64,000 bases of DNA, taken from contig JAMWET010005005.1 in NCBI GenBank assembly GCA_024036415.1, positions 1 through 64,000 on the forward strand. Direction: 5' to 3'. The position numbers were made by a program, and so were the translations under genes. Shown here in pieces: positions 1-13,517 of this stretch. The notes below the pieces were generated by a model. The model was not told the origin of the DNA and searched no databases. It saw nothing but the letters and a program-made list of their open reading frames with translations. Numbering within the stretch: position 1 is the first letter of the stretch; every line of letters starts with the position of its first letter. Source of the DNA: Prochilodus magdalenae. Its lineage: Eukaryota > Chordata > Actinopteri > Characiformes > Prochilodontidae.

Positions 1-3000
1 GGCCACAAAGAGCAATTGTAAAGAGCACATAACCCAAGGTAACAAGTTCCACTAAGTTTTGGTGATTCCAAGGGGCACGGGGAACCGGTTGGGAATGACA
101 CACCCAAACAATTGCCCGGTGATGTTAAGGTATTGAAGCAATGGCTTTACAAAGCACTGTGTTATTCCTGCAGAGGGGGTATCACTGTGGGGACCCACCA
201 TCAGTTGGAACACGAATGCCGAACGGGAACTAGCTGGCCTTAACAGAAAATTTATCCAAGGAACATTTTCCAGTCAGCGGCGAAGCAAGGCAGCCAGTGG
301 GGCCAGCTGTACACACCAGTAGGACACGTGTCTCATGCCCGTAACTCTGTTTAACAGTAGATTTGATTTATCATTAAACACCAACGCCAACGGCTTTTTT
401 GTGATTAATAACCATGCAGTGTCCCCCCCCCTCATAGACACATCATGCGCATTGTTTTACACTTTTGACCAGGAGGCTACTTCAAGCCTGCTCTGGAGAT
501 TCAACCTGTGCTTCACCCAGGGTGTGTTCACTACCATGCTACTAGCGCTCTTCAATAAGTTTCTCAGTGTAGTTTAGCATTTTACTAGAAAACGCACTCT
601 CAACAGCAGTCAATTCTTAGGGTTTTTCACATGCAATGATGATTCCGCCGAGCAGCTTCTTACACTACAGGTTTGCAAATTAGGAGAATGGAATATGGAA
701 TTCCCGCAGTAAGCAAACTTATTCCGGTTCTACTTTTTGTCAAAATTCATTAAAATAATCTCCCTACTCTCGGATACCTCTCTGTTCTGTGACGTGTGCT
801 GGGAATAAATCTTGGCATGACACACAGCCCTGCATCTGTAAATAAATGAAATAGCTTAGGTACAGGAACTCTCTTCAAGCCAATCCAGGAACATGGGTGC
901 ATATTATCCAAGGTAAATACATATAGGTCCTGCGGGTGTTGGTGTTGGTGTCTGTGCACACTTGCGGAGGCACCTGGATGTAGCCTACTGACCGCTAAAC
1001 AGTTAAAGTAGAAAATCTGAGTCAAGCAGGCTTTTATTGAGAGATGGAAGGGATGAAAAAGCATGAGATGGTGTGCTCTGTTTTGCTGGACACATGTCGG
1101 TAACCCCAGCAGAAAACAGAGAGCTGTTCCATTTAGGCCAAAAAGACAAGGCTTGGTTTGTGTCCCGTTTGCTAATGTTTGTTTTATAGCCAACATGTTT
1201 GTTAGCCATCACAGCAGGAATTATAGGAAACGGTTTGCTAACCCACAACTTAGCCAACATTGGTTTGCATTGCTCGTGTTGTTGTTCGCTCTGAAGTCGA
1301 ATCATGGTATTTGTTCTAACAGCAAACATACAAGGGTGACATCATTGATTTTAAAACCATCTGCATAATTCAGTCATTATAAAGTCAGCTAAATTTTCCG
1401 AAATGACATAAAAAGAAACTAACTAAACATCAAAAGTTTTTTAAAGGTCCAATAATGGTAGGTTAGTGGTTTAAAAATATATATTTCTCTGCAAGGCTTA
1501 TTTTGCCTTCAAACAAACAACTCCCTCTGCCATATAAACAGATTTAAAGGCCAAACCCTCTTCCTTCTTGAATCCATCATTAAAACGACTTTATACACCA
1601 CATCACACCAAACACCCTTTAGAGGAAAACAACTTATTATAAATGGAGCTTCATCCTGAGATATTCTGTTAGAGGGAATCATTTATTATTTCATGAAGAT
1701 ACAGTGTGGGATATACTTTGGGAAAGGACAGAAGTTAAATTTAAATCTGCCGTAAAGGTTGAAACGTGATAATCTTCTAAACAGTGCTCACAAAGGGGGT
1801 AGTTTTCTTCAGCATTTGAATTACAATGGATCTAAACAACAGGCATTGTTCATTTATTGCCTTACAATAAGAAGTGCACAATAAAAAGGGGACCAAATAT
1901 AAAGCTAAAGGCACAAAAACCACACACACAACAAAAATGCAAGGTAGAAACAATGAGGCCCAGTCCGTCCGGCACACACAAACAGCTCAGTGACGTGTGG
2001 TGTTGGTGAGGTGCTCGCTATAACCCCTGACACAAAAACCACAGAGGGTGGTGTTAGAAGTATTATTCGCTGAGGAAAGACACCAGCTGGGACACACTGA
2101 CATGGCGCTTTATTTTAGCAAGTCACATTAAAGTAGGAGGAGAAAGAAAGAAGCACACTGATCACAAAATCGGGGCATTACACCTTCAATCAAAAAGCTA
2201 CCGGAGCAATAAAAGACCACATTTTAGGTCCTGTGGCTAACTTTCAAAAACGGGGACCACATTTTAGGCTATTGGAAATACAAGGAACTTTACTGTGTTC
2301 CATTTTAGGCTCTTGGAAATACAGAAAGGTTACTCAGCTTTGTGCTCGACGCCTGTGATGTGGATGCCGGGTAGCTGAGAAAAACAGCGCGTTACACGGT
2401 TTGGCCATTGTTGTGAGCCTGGCTGGACCGGGAACCCGCCCAAAAACTAAACTTCCGTGGGCTCTTTTTCTCTTGCTCTGGCAGCTGCTGATGAAATGTG
2501 CAGGCAGTATATTATCAAAACTCCATAGAGCTAGCTTCCCCACTCGTGGCTGAAGAAAACTGAAAGCATTCCTATGTGCATCTTGTGCAGTCACAATATG
2601 AACGGGACTCAGACCCATGTGGGAAATCATTTACAGCCATGGGAAATAATGTATCTATTCATATGGCACCCGCAACAACCTCCAGTTACACAGGCTAAAT
2701 CAATAATAAAATCAGTGGTTGGTTCTTATTTTAACAGGAACATACAAACATTTGTGGTTTGTTACTGTGTTTTGAGTAATGCTTTCCACTGGCCCTCAAG
2801 TAGGCCCGAACGAGTTTCAGTTCATGGAGAACTGACTATAAGCATGCTGAACATCCATATGATGAACACATGGCTCTAGCTGAAATTAGTTTTTCCACAG
2901 AGTCTTATTATTATTAACACAAAGAAACCTTTAAATCAAGTCCATTATTATTCATTTTTCAAAATACACAGCAGGAACAAAAGAGGGAGGAAGACAAAAA

Positions 3001-3273
3001 CATCTATTGAGAAGTAACAGCGACAAGACCAGCAAGGTCCAAACACACAGACGCTGCACAACCCCTTATTCTTGCAAATGTTAAACAGGACGGTTTACTG
3101 GTTTCACTCACAAAGAAGCTAAAGCTCCTCACCAACATTAGAAGCAGCAAACAAACCATAAGCAAGTACAAGCCATGGTGGGAAAGGTCAAGTTTTTAAT
3201 TTATTGATTTATTATTATTGTGGATTGTAAAACTATACCTTTAAAGCCTATAGACATTTGTCATACTCTAAGG
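1..3273. other. Non-coding, probably slc45a3 intron sequence
   Basis: No exon is recognisable on either strand. Because the slc45a3 first coding exon at 6402-6577 is read leftward, this stretch is probably its following intron (inference). At 2217-2335 a short phrase around ACATTTTAGGCTATTGG is repeated two to three times at roughly 55-base spacing, a small local tandem duplication. The short open frames here lack splice context and resemble no family I know. Confidence 0.5.
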
Positions 3274-4321
3274 TAGGGCTGTACCCGCCAGTCGAAACAG
3301 ATTCGCCCGTCCTGGCCGACGATTCGACTACTCGTTCATGTACATTATCTAGTACTCAGTGAATCAGTCTGCATACAGTTCAGATCTGACGTCCTCCTCA
3401 TTTAGAAAGTCAGCAGAGTCACAGGAACATGTTTCTGAACTAAAAGAGGCGGGGCTTATGATGATCGATCTGAACTGGAGCCTGGTTTAATTACAGGATA
3501 CAGTGCCGGGCAGCAGCGCGTATTTATGCTAAACATTAGCGCTTATAGCTTATAGTCTTATTAATCTCACTACTAACAGCTTCTTCAGTAGGAGGACCCT
3601 TCGTCTTTCATCTCTCATAAATAATGAGCTGCTAAATAAAACCAGATTAGTCCATATTTAAATTATTATAGATGAAGAGAAGAATGGTAGACCTGAAACT
3701 GTTTAATTATTACATTACCTGCGCATAAATAATTTTTTCTTGTTTACCTGCAACCTATTAAGTGACTGTACTCTTTAAATAAAGATAATCTCAGCTGTAG
3801 ACGAATAAATAAACATATCTGTAATTTAGGTTCTAAAATAATGGAATTATAATAAAACGTCTCCGCTCCGTTTTTCCTTCACCGCATACAGTCGTTATGT
3901 CTAAACCAAAAGTCAGCTCCCTCGTTTGGAGCAGTGTTGGATGTCTGATGGAATGATGAGCAGAATTCGGTTTCATTTGTTCGTATTCTCTTCTTTAAAA
4001 GCTCCTTCAGACTTTCTCTGAGACATCGCTCCGTTTGTCTCAGCTTCACAGCTTTAGCTTCCTTCAACAGTGAACCGCCAGCGCACATTGTCACATGGAT
4101 ACATTTTTTAGCAAGCATCCAGCTAGAACTTAAATATGTATTTATTATTCCCTTTTATATAATTATTAAAATGTCTTTTTAAATTTTTAAAGTTATTGTG
4201 CATTTTTGTAAGCTGTGGTCTGTTTTACGAGTCACTGTTTCAGTTGACTTGAAGGTTCTAAGTCGACTTAAAGGGTCTCCGACTGACGATTCGACTCGTC
4301 GACTTCTAGAGGGCAGCCCTA
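3274..4321 (+). mobile_element. hAT-like non-autonomous transposon, copy 1
   Basis: The element starts TAGGGCTG and ends CAGCCCTA, a perfect 8-base inverted terminus. It is flanked by near-identical 8-base target duplications, CTCTAAGG on the left and CTCCAAGG on the right. TAGGG-type ends with 8-bp duplications are typical of hAT transposons. The interior (1.05 kb) has no transposase I can recognise; a 79-codon minus-strand open frame at 3879-4118 matches nothing known to me. A second copy in the opposite orientation lies at 36338-37404 and shares long interior stretches, including AAAGAGGCGGGGCTTATGAT. Confidence 0.85.
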
Positions 4322-6401
4322 CTCCAAGGTACACGTTTTAGATGTACTCTGAAACCTGTTTTTTAAAGGGGCCATTTGTAAGATTTTTAGTTTAACATTA
4401 GTTTAGTTTAACACTGATAATAAATATTGCCATATTTGTAAGAGCAGCTAAAGTGGGACATGTCATTTCAGAATTGGTGAATTTGGGAAATGCACAGTCA
4501 TATTCTACCCCTGGTCAAACGGTGTGTTTTGTTGAAGTTCTAGGTGAAAATAAATTAAACACATCCTCTACAGAGACAGTAACCAGTAATTGCAGTGCTG
4601 TAAAGTCAGCAGGTGAAAGATCAGAAGCATCTGTTCATTATAATATAAAACACCCCTCTAATTACTGCTGCGTGTTATTGGTGGTCTAATTATCTGCATT
4701 TTGTTATCTATGATGAAAGTACCTTATGTTTAAGCTATCGGCAGTGTAACTACACAGCCTTCACACACCTGCTCCCCTCCAGATTCCAGCTTCACTTCCT
4801 TTGGAATAGTACCTTTCAACTCCTGAACACCACTTGTGCAAAGCACGGATACAGCCACTAATTTAGATAATGATCCCCACTGTAGAACTTAGACCATAGC
4901 CAGCTTGCTTCCCACCCAACACTATCTGTCCAGTTTCTAGATTTTGTACATCTGTGCTTTAGACTGTATTACTTCATATCCCGTTTCATATACCTAGACC
5001 TGGCTGATTGGTGATAAGGCCGGATTATAATTCTGCCTCTGTGAAGCCGCAAACATGTGCGATGATGTCATTCCCAGGTGTCTGACAACTTGTATGAGCC
5101 CAAACTAGAACATGCAGAACATAGAGTTTTTTTCCTTTCTCTCTCCAAAAATGAATACCTGCTTAACTGGTTTAGTAAATTTAAAGGAGGATTGTGTTTT
5201 TGTCTTATTGTAATACTGCACTGGAAACCAAGCCTCAAACAGCCCCTTGTGCTTGCATGTTAGTTCATAGTAGTTAGGTTTCTAGGTCTCTTAACAAGGT
5301 TCTAGTTGTCAGATCACATCCCCAAAGATATCAGAGAGCCAGTCAGTGATGGCTCGACACTCAGCTCTGCCGAACAGATGTTTAGAATTTTGGAACAAGT
5401 GTGCATAATGTGGCTTCCTCCTTATTTGTAGGTACGTTTAAGTCAGCCTTTAGGTAATAGATGCTAAGCATTAAAAAAACACATTCAGGAATTATAGATT
5501 AAGTACCTGAAGATTAGCAGAGAAGATTACAGTAAAGAGGGTTTTCCATGGGGCATTATCAAATGGTGCCGTTACGAATCCAAACCCAGAACTATCTGTA
5601 CTCTGGTGTGGTAAAAAACTAGGTACCTACATATGGTACTTCTGAAAGAAGGTTGAGTTCTCTGAAGGTTGCGTGTTGATCACTAGTGTGGTCGTCACTA
5701 CTGGTTACAGTAGCGGTAGCAACAACGGGGGAGCTTCTGATTTACCTCTTACACTACATTCAGATTTATGTGAGTCACATAGTCTGGCTAGTATTTTTTT
5801 CGGCTGACAAGTGGTGACTCTGTGACCTATTAAGTATTCTGAGTATATCATGGATACTGCAATTATTTGTCAGGGGTGCAAATATGGTCTCAGATGGGGT
5901 TTGGGGTGACCAATGATGGGAGGCAAACACAACAGACGGTAATCATGTGCAAGTGACAGAATGAACAGGAATAAGGATTAACTGTCAGGCTAGCTGAGCA
6001 TTGCAGCACACAGACAAACAGAGTGGCATCTTTATTCATGCAGCCACTGTCTTAGCTCTCCTTCGCCCTTGACCCCCGGTATGTTTCATTATAAGGAGGT
6101 CATTCCCTGGGCTGTTTATTTGGATTTAGTGCACCACAGTATGTGAAATGCTGGTTTTGATGGTAGTTTTTGAAGAGTGATCACGATATGTACTGTGTAT
6201 CATGAAAATGTGTTTAAGCATCATGAATGATATATTTTCCATATCGTCCACCCCTCGCTTGACAAATGAATGGTCTGCACTTTCCCTAGCAACTCCTATA
6301 CGTTCTAACTTGGCACACTTGGTACCCGGTTAAGAGGGGCAACCTAATTTAAAAGTTTTAAAGTTCAGGAGCAAAGCAGAAATCTATGAATAAAGTCTCA
6401 C
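4322..6401. other. Non-coding, probable slc45a3 intron; hAT-like end at 6160-6256
   Basis: No coding exon was recognised. The segment near 6230-6256 (CATATCGTCCACCCCT) resembles, in reverse, the GGGGTGGGCGATATG-type ends of common fish hAT elements, so 6160-6256 is probably an old transposon fragment. The remainder is unremarkable AT-rich sequence just downstream of the slc45a3 exon donor. Confidence 0.45.
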
Positions 6402-6577
6402 CCAGGACCATGGTCATGTACTTCTCCTCCACACCAGCCTCCAGCAGAAGTGGGGGCACATAGGTTATTCCAGCTGCCACGCAGATCTCCAGGCCACAGG
6501 TCAGCAGATTGAGCAGCACAAGACGCCACTGGGACCTCCATCCAGGCATACTTCCACAAGGACGGGTCGCCTTTCAC
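6402..6577 (-). CDS. slc45a3: slc45a3 first coding exon (partial gene)
   Basis: This is the first coding exon of a solute carrier family 45 protein, a 12-helix major-facilitator-type transporter; mammalian SLC45A3 (prostein) is a membrane protein of prostate and other tissues. ATG is at 6549-6547 and the exon encodes 49 residues plus one base. The segment LLNLLTCGLEICVAAGITY followed by VPPLLLEAGVEEKYMTMVLG is the family's first membrane helix and following loop, and matches SLC45A3 better than SLC45A1, A2 or A4 from memory. The donor is CTGG|GTGAG. An in-frame TGA at 6576-6574 supports this ATG as the true start, and the acceptor CACACAG sits just before 6577. The following exons, normally beginning IGPVLG, were not found in 1-6401 and should lie left of the window. 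The 5' untranslated exon must lie upstream; see 33686 and 19371 for candidates. Confidence 0.88.
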
Positions 6578-8329
6578 CTGTGTGTTTGTGTGTGTGTGTG
6601 TGCGGAGGGGGCTCTAGTCAGTCTGCCAGGAGCCAAACACTGTGTGGTCAGACGCCCAGGAACGAGGGGGGCGTGTAGGATGAAGGAGAGCTGGGGGGGT
6701 GCAGGCTCGCAGCAACCTCAAATAACCCAGATGATCCATTGCGTCTTCATCATTCTGGATCTGAAAGAAACCAAAACACAGAGAGCAGTGTTAAGATAGA
6801 GAGATCACAAGCTGTGCCCAAAGGAGAATCTTTAAAAGCATAATCAATGCAGATAGCTCTTTCTCCTTAAGCACCAGTTCAAAGAGAGCCAGAATTCAGA
6901 AAACCTGTCATTTGTGAGGGGGGGGGAAACAGCAGTTAGTTAGTTTTTGCACATCATTTCCTTTAACCACAGCACATAATATTGCTGATAAAGATCAAAC
7001 AAGAAGTTGAGCAACTTGAGAATGTGCCTGTCTGCAGAAAAGTGTGCTATTTCACAAACTTAGCAGCTGCAAAAAAATTACAGACAGATAATAAACTCAT
7101 AACCTAGCCTTGTCCTGTGCAGAGATGTCCAGAAAGTCCCTATTGGACAAGAGTAAGAGCTTCCGGCTTAGGAAAGTCCATTGTGTAACACAGACATAAT
7201 GCAAATATGGCTATTTTATTTACTATCTAAACTATACAGGTTTCTGTGGGAAATAATTTTAGAACAGCCATAGAATGTGCTGTTCTAAGCATGTACCTTT
7301 CTGCCGTCAATACATTGAAAAAGGTCCAAACTATTAAAATTAACATCTTACACATTAGGTAACATATTCCTACAGGCTGCATGTAACGTTTTTCTGTGAA
7401 AGCAATAACGTTTTGGACGTCTGGTTCTTATCACCCACACTGTGATGACTAATTTCTCTAGAAAAGTGCATCAGACCACACATTATTTACATCTTTACGT
7501 CCCCCTAATATGAAGACACATTCGGCTTATTATTCAATCTTATTGTCGTGGTCTTTAGAGGACCACTATAGAGATCTAAAGTCGTTATAAGGGTCAGGGA
7601 ACTTGAGTGAAAACCCACACGAGTCTTTAAAGTTACTCGGCCAGCGTAAAAAGAAAAACCTTGCATTGTGAAAAAGCCCCAGGCCTTAATGATTCATAAT
7701 TCGAAATCTAGCAGTTAATGAAAACCAATGTCAAGCATCCAACCTTACACGACTGAAAGCGAGATTGTAATGAATTCGTATGCTGCAGTCCATTCGGTCT
7801 TTGCTCGCTGCTTTGCAGGAGGCCTGAGCGTGTGTGATGTGTATGAGTGATGGAGGGAACGGGCGCATTCCTCTGGGGCTTTGAGCACCCCACGCCTCAC
7901 CCGCAGGCCACAGCCAGGTCATCCTGTCCATGGACTCGCTTTCCCCCGCTCGCTCTGTCATAAGCTTATTCCCTCAGGCATGATTAGTGCAGGCCATGTC
8001 AAGAGCCTCCTCACCGAGCCCTGCTGCCTCTAATTAGCAGCTATTGTTCAAGAAACAGCGCTTTTAATGAGTCAAGACTCTCAGCACTTCCTGCAGGCTT
8101 GCCAAGTCTTGGTAGACAGTTATGCACAAAGCAAGAATATCAAGTACGGACTGCCTGTTCTCCTCTACTCTTTAATGACACACTATTGAACACTATATCC
8201 ATCAGTCGGGTTCATATAATATGCTCAGCCATGTAGCTGTAGCTGATAACGAAATGTTCTGAAAAGATTCAGTGTGTTAATATTTCATCTCTTTATACCC
8301 TAAATATCGTTCATCACCCAAATGCTCCC

Positions 8330-8690
8330 CACATGGTATCCATGCCCATTCCAACCCATAATATCAGGTGTGCACTAGCTACTGTAAGGTGAGCATCAGA
8401 AGCTAGACCAGATACTGTGAGGTGGGCACGGATGCTGTGTGGGGAGCACCAGATACTATCAGGTGAGCACCACATACAGATAGTGTATGTTTTTTGACTG
8501 GGTAATTACCCCATAGCATCTGTGCCCACCCCACAATATGTGGAGCTCACCTGATAGTGCCTACAGCTCCCCAGATAGTATCCATGCCCACTCCACAGTA
8601 TCTGGTGTTCAACTCATAATATCAGGTGTGCGCCAGATACTGTTATGTGGGGTGCACCAGATAATAGGTGAGCACCACAGACAGATGTAG
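8330..8690. repeat. Imperfect minisatellite with direct and inverted units
   Basis: Short phrases recur in both orientations: CACCAGATACT, AGGTGAGCACCA and ATATCAGGTGTGC in one direction, and ATCCATGCCCACTCC or ATCTGTGCCCACC in the other. Units are roughly 25-35 bases and diverged. It can probably fold into hairpins. No coding potential is seen. Confidence 0.6.
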
Positions 8691-9851
8691 TGTTTTCATT
8701 ACGATTATTATGTACTGCTATAATCTTTTTATTTTTTTATCATCACTCATCCTGTTTAAGTCTTATAAAGGACTATGCAATGTCTTTTTCAGTCCAGGTC
8801 TCAAGGACCTCCCAGATAGTCCACATTTTTACTTGATCAAAATGCCAGTGCAGCTAAGCCAAGTAAGTACTGTTTACCTGGCTCAGATGTTCTGGCCTAG
8901 CAACCTTAATAATAGCAAACAGAAAATCTACATATATAGATCTTTTATTGCTTTCTCACCTGTATCTCACAATACTGTCAAGTAGAGATGCACCAGTAAG
9001 GGAACTGTGGGTCTATGCATCTACACCAATATATTTACTATATGTAGAAATAAACATTCTGCCTTTTCAGAATATCTAAACACCTGTCTTGTGCTGATAT
9101 GGTGCTTAGCCAAATATGTGGCAGTACTGATATGGTTATGATATCATTATGCATCCATGCTAACAAATTAGCGCTGAGGTTCACACTGTGTATTCGTTTT
9201 TTAGCACTGCTATGCCAGTATATCATTATAACCTCATCAGAGCCATGTATGTCTTCAGCCTGCAGTAATGTGTCCATGACCAATAACTACCTCCACACCC
9301 TCTGCTATAACCAGAGCCTGGTGTTCTCATCCACACGTCCACAAATACCGCATCTTAAACTGCGCTGCCCAGTGAAACACAACACCAAACACAATCCCCA
9401 CTTCAAAGAGCACTTCCTCCCACGAGCCTCCTGGGTGCGACATATCAATCGGTAAATGGCATCTTTCCTCCCAATGTCAAGAAGTGTGCTCAATCAGCTC
9501 TGAATCACCACCCATCCTTCTGTAGAGGAGCGAAAGCCCTCTGCACCTTCTTCGACGCAACATCGAAAACAAAAAAAAGTCAAGCATTTCTGACCTACTG
9601 TGAATCGGATCCAATACTCTGCTATAGCACAGCTGCAAGAACACAACCCAAATCTGCCCTCTCCAACCTGGGTCTGGTTCTATGGTCTCTTCAATCAGCA
9701 CAAGTACTCCAAGTACTCCCCAGGACAGCCTGTGGACCAGCACTTGATCTGGTCCCTATCTGCGTCTCTCACTCACTTTGGCTCCTGAGTCCTCAGCCTG
9801 CTGCCACCGCACCATCTGAGCCTGAGGGATGTGAGAGAACACTCTGAGCAG

Positions 9852-9872
9852 CCGCCGCCGCCGCCTTCCAGG
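9852..9872. repeat. Short (CCG)n tract
   Basis: About six GCC/CCG triplets lie in an otherwise ordinary stretch. No coding context was found. Confidence 0.6.
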
Positions 9873-12800
9873 GGGAAAGAAAAACAACCAGGTGCTAAAT
9901 TCATATTTGGTGTGAAATTCCTCTACCAATGTGGCCCATCTGCTCTGAAAAGGCAGACAGAACGTGTGTGATCTTCGTTAAGAAGTCTCTGAGACTTTAC
10001 CCAGTTGCAGGCCTGGAGAGAAGTGATGTTGGTGAATTAATGGCTGTACTTGAGAACTTCTTACTGTTGGTGGAAAGACTGGGGGGAAATCAACCAGCTG
10101 TTCCTACTACTCAGTAGGAACCTGACGGTAAAAACGACAGTACCTTCACGGCAATGTTTTCAAGAGAAGGTTATACCACAACATACTACAACTACAGGAT
10201 GTAACATTACAGCACTTCGCTCCCTACCAAATTCACCCTTTGGTTCTTTAATTTTCTGTTAAAATGGCCATTGAGTAGTTCATTTTTAGGAGATATTCCT
10301 AAAGAGATTAAGACAGGAGATAATCCACTTGCATAAGATAGAAAAAGTCAAAGGACACAACTTCCAGAGTTTTCAAAAGCATCAGTTCAATCATCAAAAG
10401 CTACAGAGAAATGGAACTTCTCTATCAACCACCTGGAAAACCTGGTACCACCAAAACATTTGTCTCATCTTTGATGGGGGAAAAAATCAGATTACAATCA
10501 GATTTTTTATGTCAAACCTTCCACTATGAGAAGACAACTCAACACTAATGAAGCTGCTGGTGTTGACAGGACAATGAACTGACCACTGCAAAGTAACCAA
10601 CTTTTAAGACTGAACTTTGGAGGTGTGGGGAAATCTCCCTGTAGATTTCCTGTAAAAACTTAAGACATTAAATGCAGATATTTCACTTAATGTAGATCTG
10701 TGACATTGTGTGTTAATTGTGGAGAATGGACTTTCTTTTAATTATGTCTTCTAATGAAACTGCACTGGACCTTTACACCAACATCTGTAAACGATCAGCA
10801 CCAACCAGCACTTCACCCCAATCCTCCTGCTCCTGCACCACAAGAATACATGAACTGTGGACCCAGTATCATGAAATGAACTGAATCATGGGCTGAGTGT
10901 ATCGTTACAGCTCTGTCACCAGAGAACTGAAAAGTGGTGGGTGGTTTCTGACTTTTGCATCATATTGTCGTTATGCTTGTGGCTAGCCTGTTAGCCTGGG
11001 GCCAACACATTTGCATGCAGATAGAGCATTAGACTGCGGCCCTATGAAGCACTTTGTTTAACTTATGTTTCAAATACTGCTCTAGTATTTTAAATGATCT
11101 AATGGAACAAAAGTACATTCCTGCAACACAGTAGTGCAAGGCACGTTTACTGCTGCACGATCAGCACTACCAGGACTGTCAATACACTCTTACCTCCAGA
11201 TATACACAGATCTCCCAAAACGTGGTAAGTGAGTCTGGTAAGTGATAATGAATGCTAATGTTAATGATCTAATCTGCTGAGCCATTATTGAAGCATTAAA
11301 ATCACAATATACATTGCACAAAGCAGATGCCCCCTGGTAGAGCTCCTCAGACAAGAACCGGCAGGGAGCTCGCCTCTTTGGGACAACACTGCCGTTTCAC
11401 ACCCAAATCACACTTCTACAACCCTGAAAAGACCTCATCAGGGGATCCAGCCTAGTCCCACTCAGCTTGGTCACCACACTGCTGCCCCAGCACCCCCTGC
11501 AACAACCCCCAACACATAACACCCTCTTCACCACATACTCTGTTCCAAGGTCAGTCTCAATGACCTGCATTCTGAGAGGACTTTCACAAAAGAACAGCTA
11601 GCAGCTGCTTGTTTCCCTGGAACATCAACTGCCTTCCATGGTAATGCTTTTACATATAAGCTGGATCCTGACCATCATCCCTTCTCAAGTCTTTCATTAA
11701 AAATAATTGTGCTCCAACAAACAGTAATCTGGAGCAGGATGTGTGTCCAAACTTCATAGTGGATAGCTTAGAGGTTTCTCAGTTTTAACCCTTTACCGTT
11801 AAGGGCGTGTATGTGGACCCAAGCATGAGGTATCCTTAAGACAACAATAGAACTAAACAAAATGTAACTATCCCTGCAAAGATAAAATATTACAGCAACA
11901 GAGATGGAATTTATTGCTCTGGATGAGCTGCCGTTCCCAGTTGTTGAGGATGTTGTTGGGTTTGGGCTTCTGAAACAACCCGAGCCACATTACATCCAAA
12001 TCCAGCCATTGTTATTTTTCCCACGTAGCCTTACCAGAGCTTCACAACCCTTATTCACAAGCTTATTGACGATAATGTGACATCCCCTAGCCTCATGCAT
12101 GTCCTATGAGTATTCTCAGTTTGTGGGAAAATGGTGCTACAGAGCAAATGGCAAAACTGTCTAAATGTCCTGCTGTCCTAGCACTTATTTATCAGTAGCT
12201 CCATGCATAAAACTCCAGTACCAGATATTTTCATAGCTTATATCACCTTAACAAAAATACTACCAGCATTAAAGGTGGTAAGGTGAAGTTAGCTTTATAT
12301 TCGGCAGCTTGCTATACTGAATTGTCCCGGTCCACCTTAAATGGGCACTCAGGCTGCTACACCAAGGTGGAACAGGAAAGCTGTCCAATATGAACCTGAC
12401 TTGCACTAAAACTAAAGATAGGATAGTTTAATTTTCTAAATCACCTTATCTTACAACGTTTCTAGCATTTAAGGAATAAGGGCGTTCTGATATGCCTAAA
12501 TAACCTTAACAGAGGGAAGCAGTGAGATTAAGTTGTGCATGTACACTGCGCATTGGCCTTTTCAGAAGCAGTTCTGCATACTTAGGATGTAGCGTTCATC
12601 TGAATATTAGCATCGCCTGATATGTGCATGTATAATGTCGGATATAAAGAACCCTAGGCGTATGGTAATATACAGAACTTGGTGTCCATCTTTCTGACAC
12701 TCCTCTTGGAGCATTGTTCCATGCAGTGACGTGGGCCACCATGTGGAACAACATGTGGACCGATCACAGTCAGAGGGTGGTCCCAGAATACAAATACAGT

Positions 12801-13088
12801 TCTCTTTAGTGTTTTGGCCAAAAAGAAATCATTTTACATATTACAAAAATCAAATTTCAGTTACCAAATCATTTACAGCCAATTCTAAACATTATTAATA
12901 CAATGTTGGTACAATACAAACAAAATACCAAGAAAATAATTGCCAAACTGTATATGAAAATTGTAAACTGTATCACAGATACATTCAGGTTATGGCCCTG
13001 TTCCAGCTGTCTCTCACTTTCCATCTTAAGTGGAAACTACTGTCAATCAAAAGTAAGCTTTTCATCTTGGAACAAATCTTTAATACAG

Positions 13089-13166
13089 AACTATAAAATA
13101 TATGTATATATATAAAACTATATATACACGTGTGTGTGTGTATATGCATGTGTGTATGGATGTATG

Positions 13167-13204
<38 letters not shown>

Positions 13205-13517
13205 CATGTATGTGTGTGTATGTGTACTTTGTGTGTGTGTGTATATGTGTATGTGTGTGTATGTGTGTTTTGTGTATGTATGTATGTATTCATGTATGTA
13301 TGTATTTGTGTGTGTGTGTGTGTGTGTTTGTGTGTATGCGTGTGTGTGTGTATGTGTGTGTGTGTATGTGTGTTTTGTGTATGTGTGTGTGTGTGTGTGT
13401 GTGTATGTGTGTGTATGTGTGTTTTGTGTATGTGTGTGTGTGTGTGTGTTTGTGTATGTGTGTGTTTTGTGTATTTGTGTGTGTGTGTATGTGTGTTTTG
13501 TGTATGCGTGTATGTTA
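13089..13517. repeat. (TG)n / (TGTA)n microsatellite
   Basis: About 430 bases of alternating TG with TA, TGTA and TTTTG interruptions. Because the repeat lacks stops in several frames it produces long open frames on both strands (Cys-Val-rich one way, His-Thr-rich the other). These are artefacts. Alternating purine-pyrimidine DNA of this length can adopt Z-form. Confidence 0.97.

Noticed and set aside
1..6401. Further slc45a3 exons
   Set aside because: No open frame here encodes SLC45 membrane segments; the remaining exons are presumed to lie left of the window.
9038..9790. Overlapping open frames of 60-118 codons on both strands
   Set aside because: No family resemblance, no splice pattern, and both strands are equally open; no support for coding.
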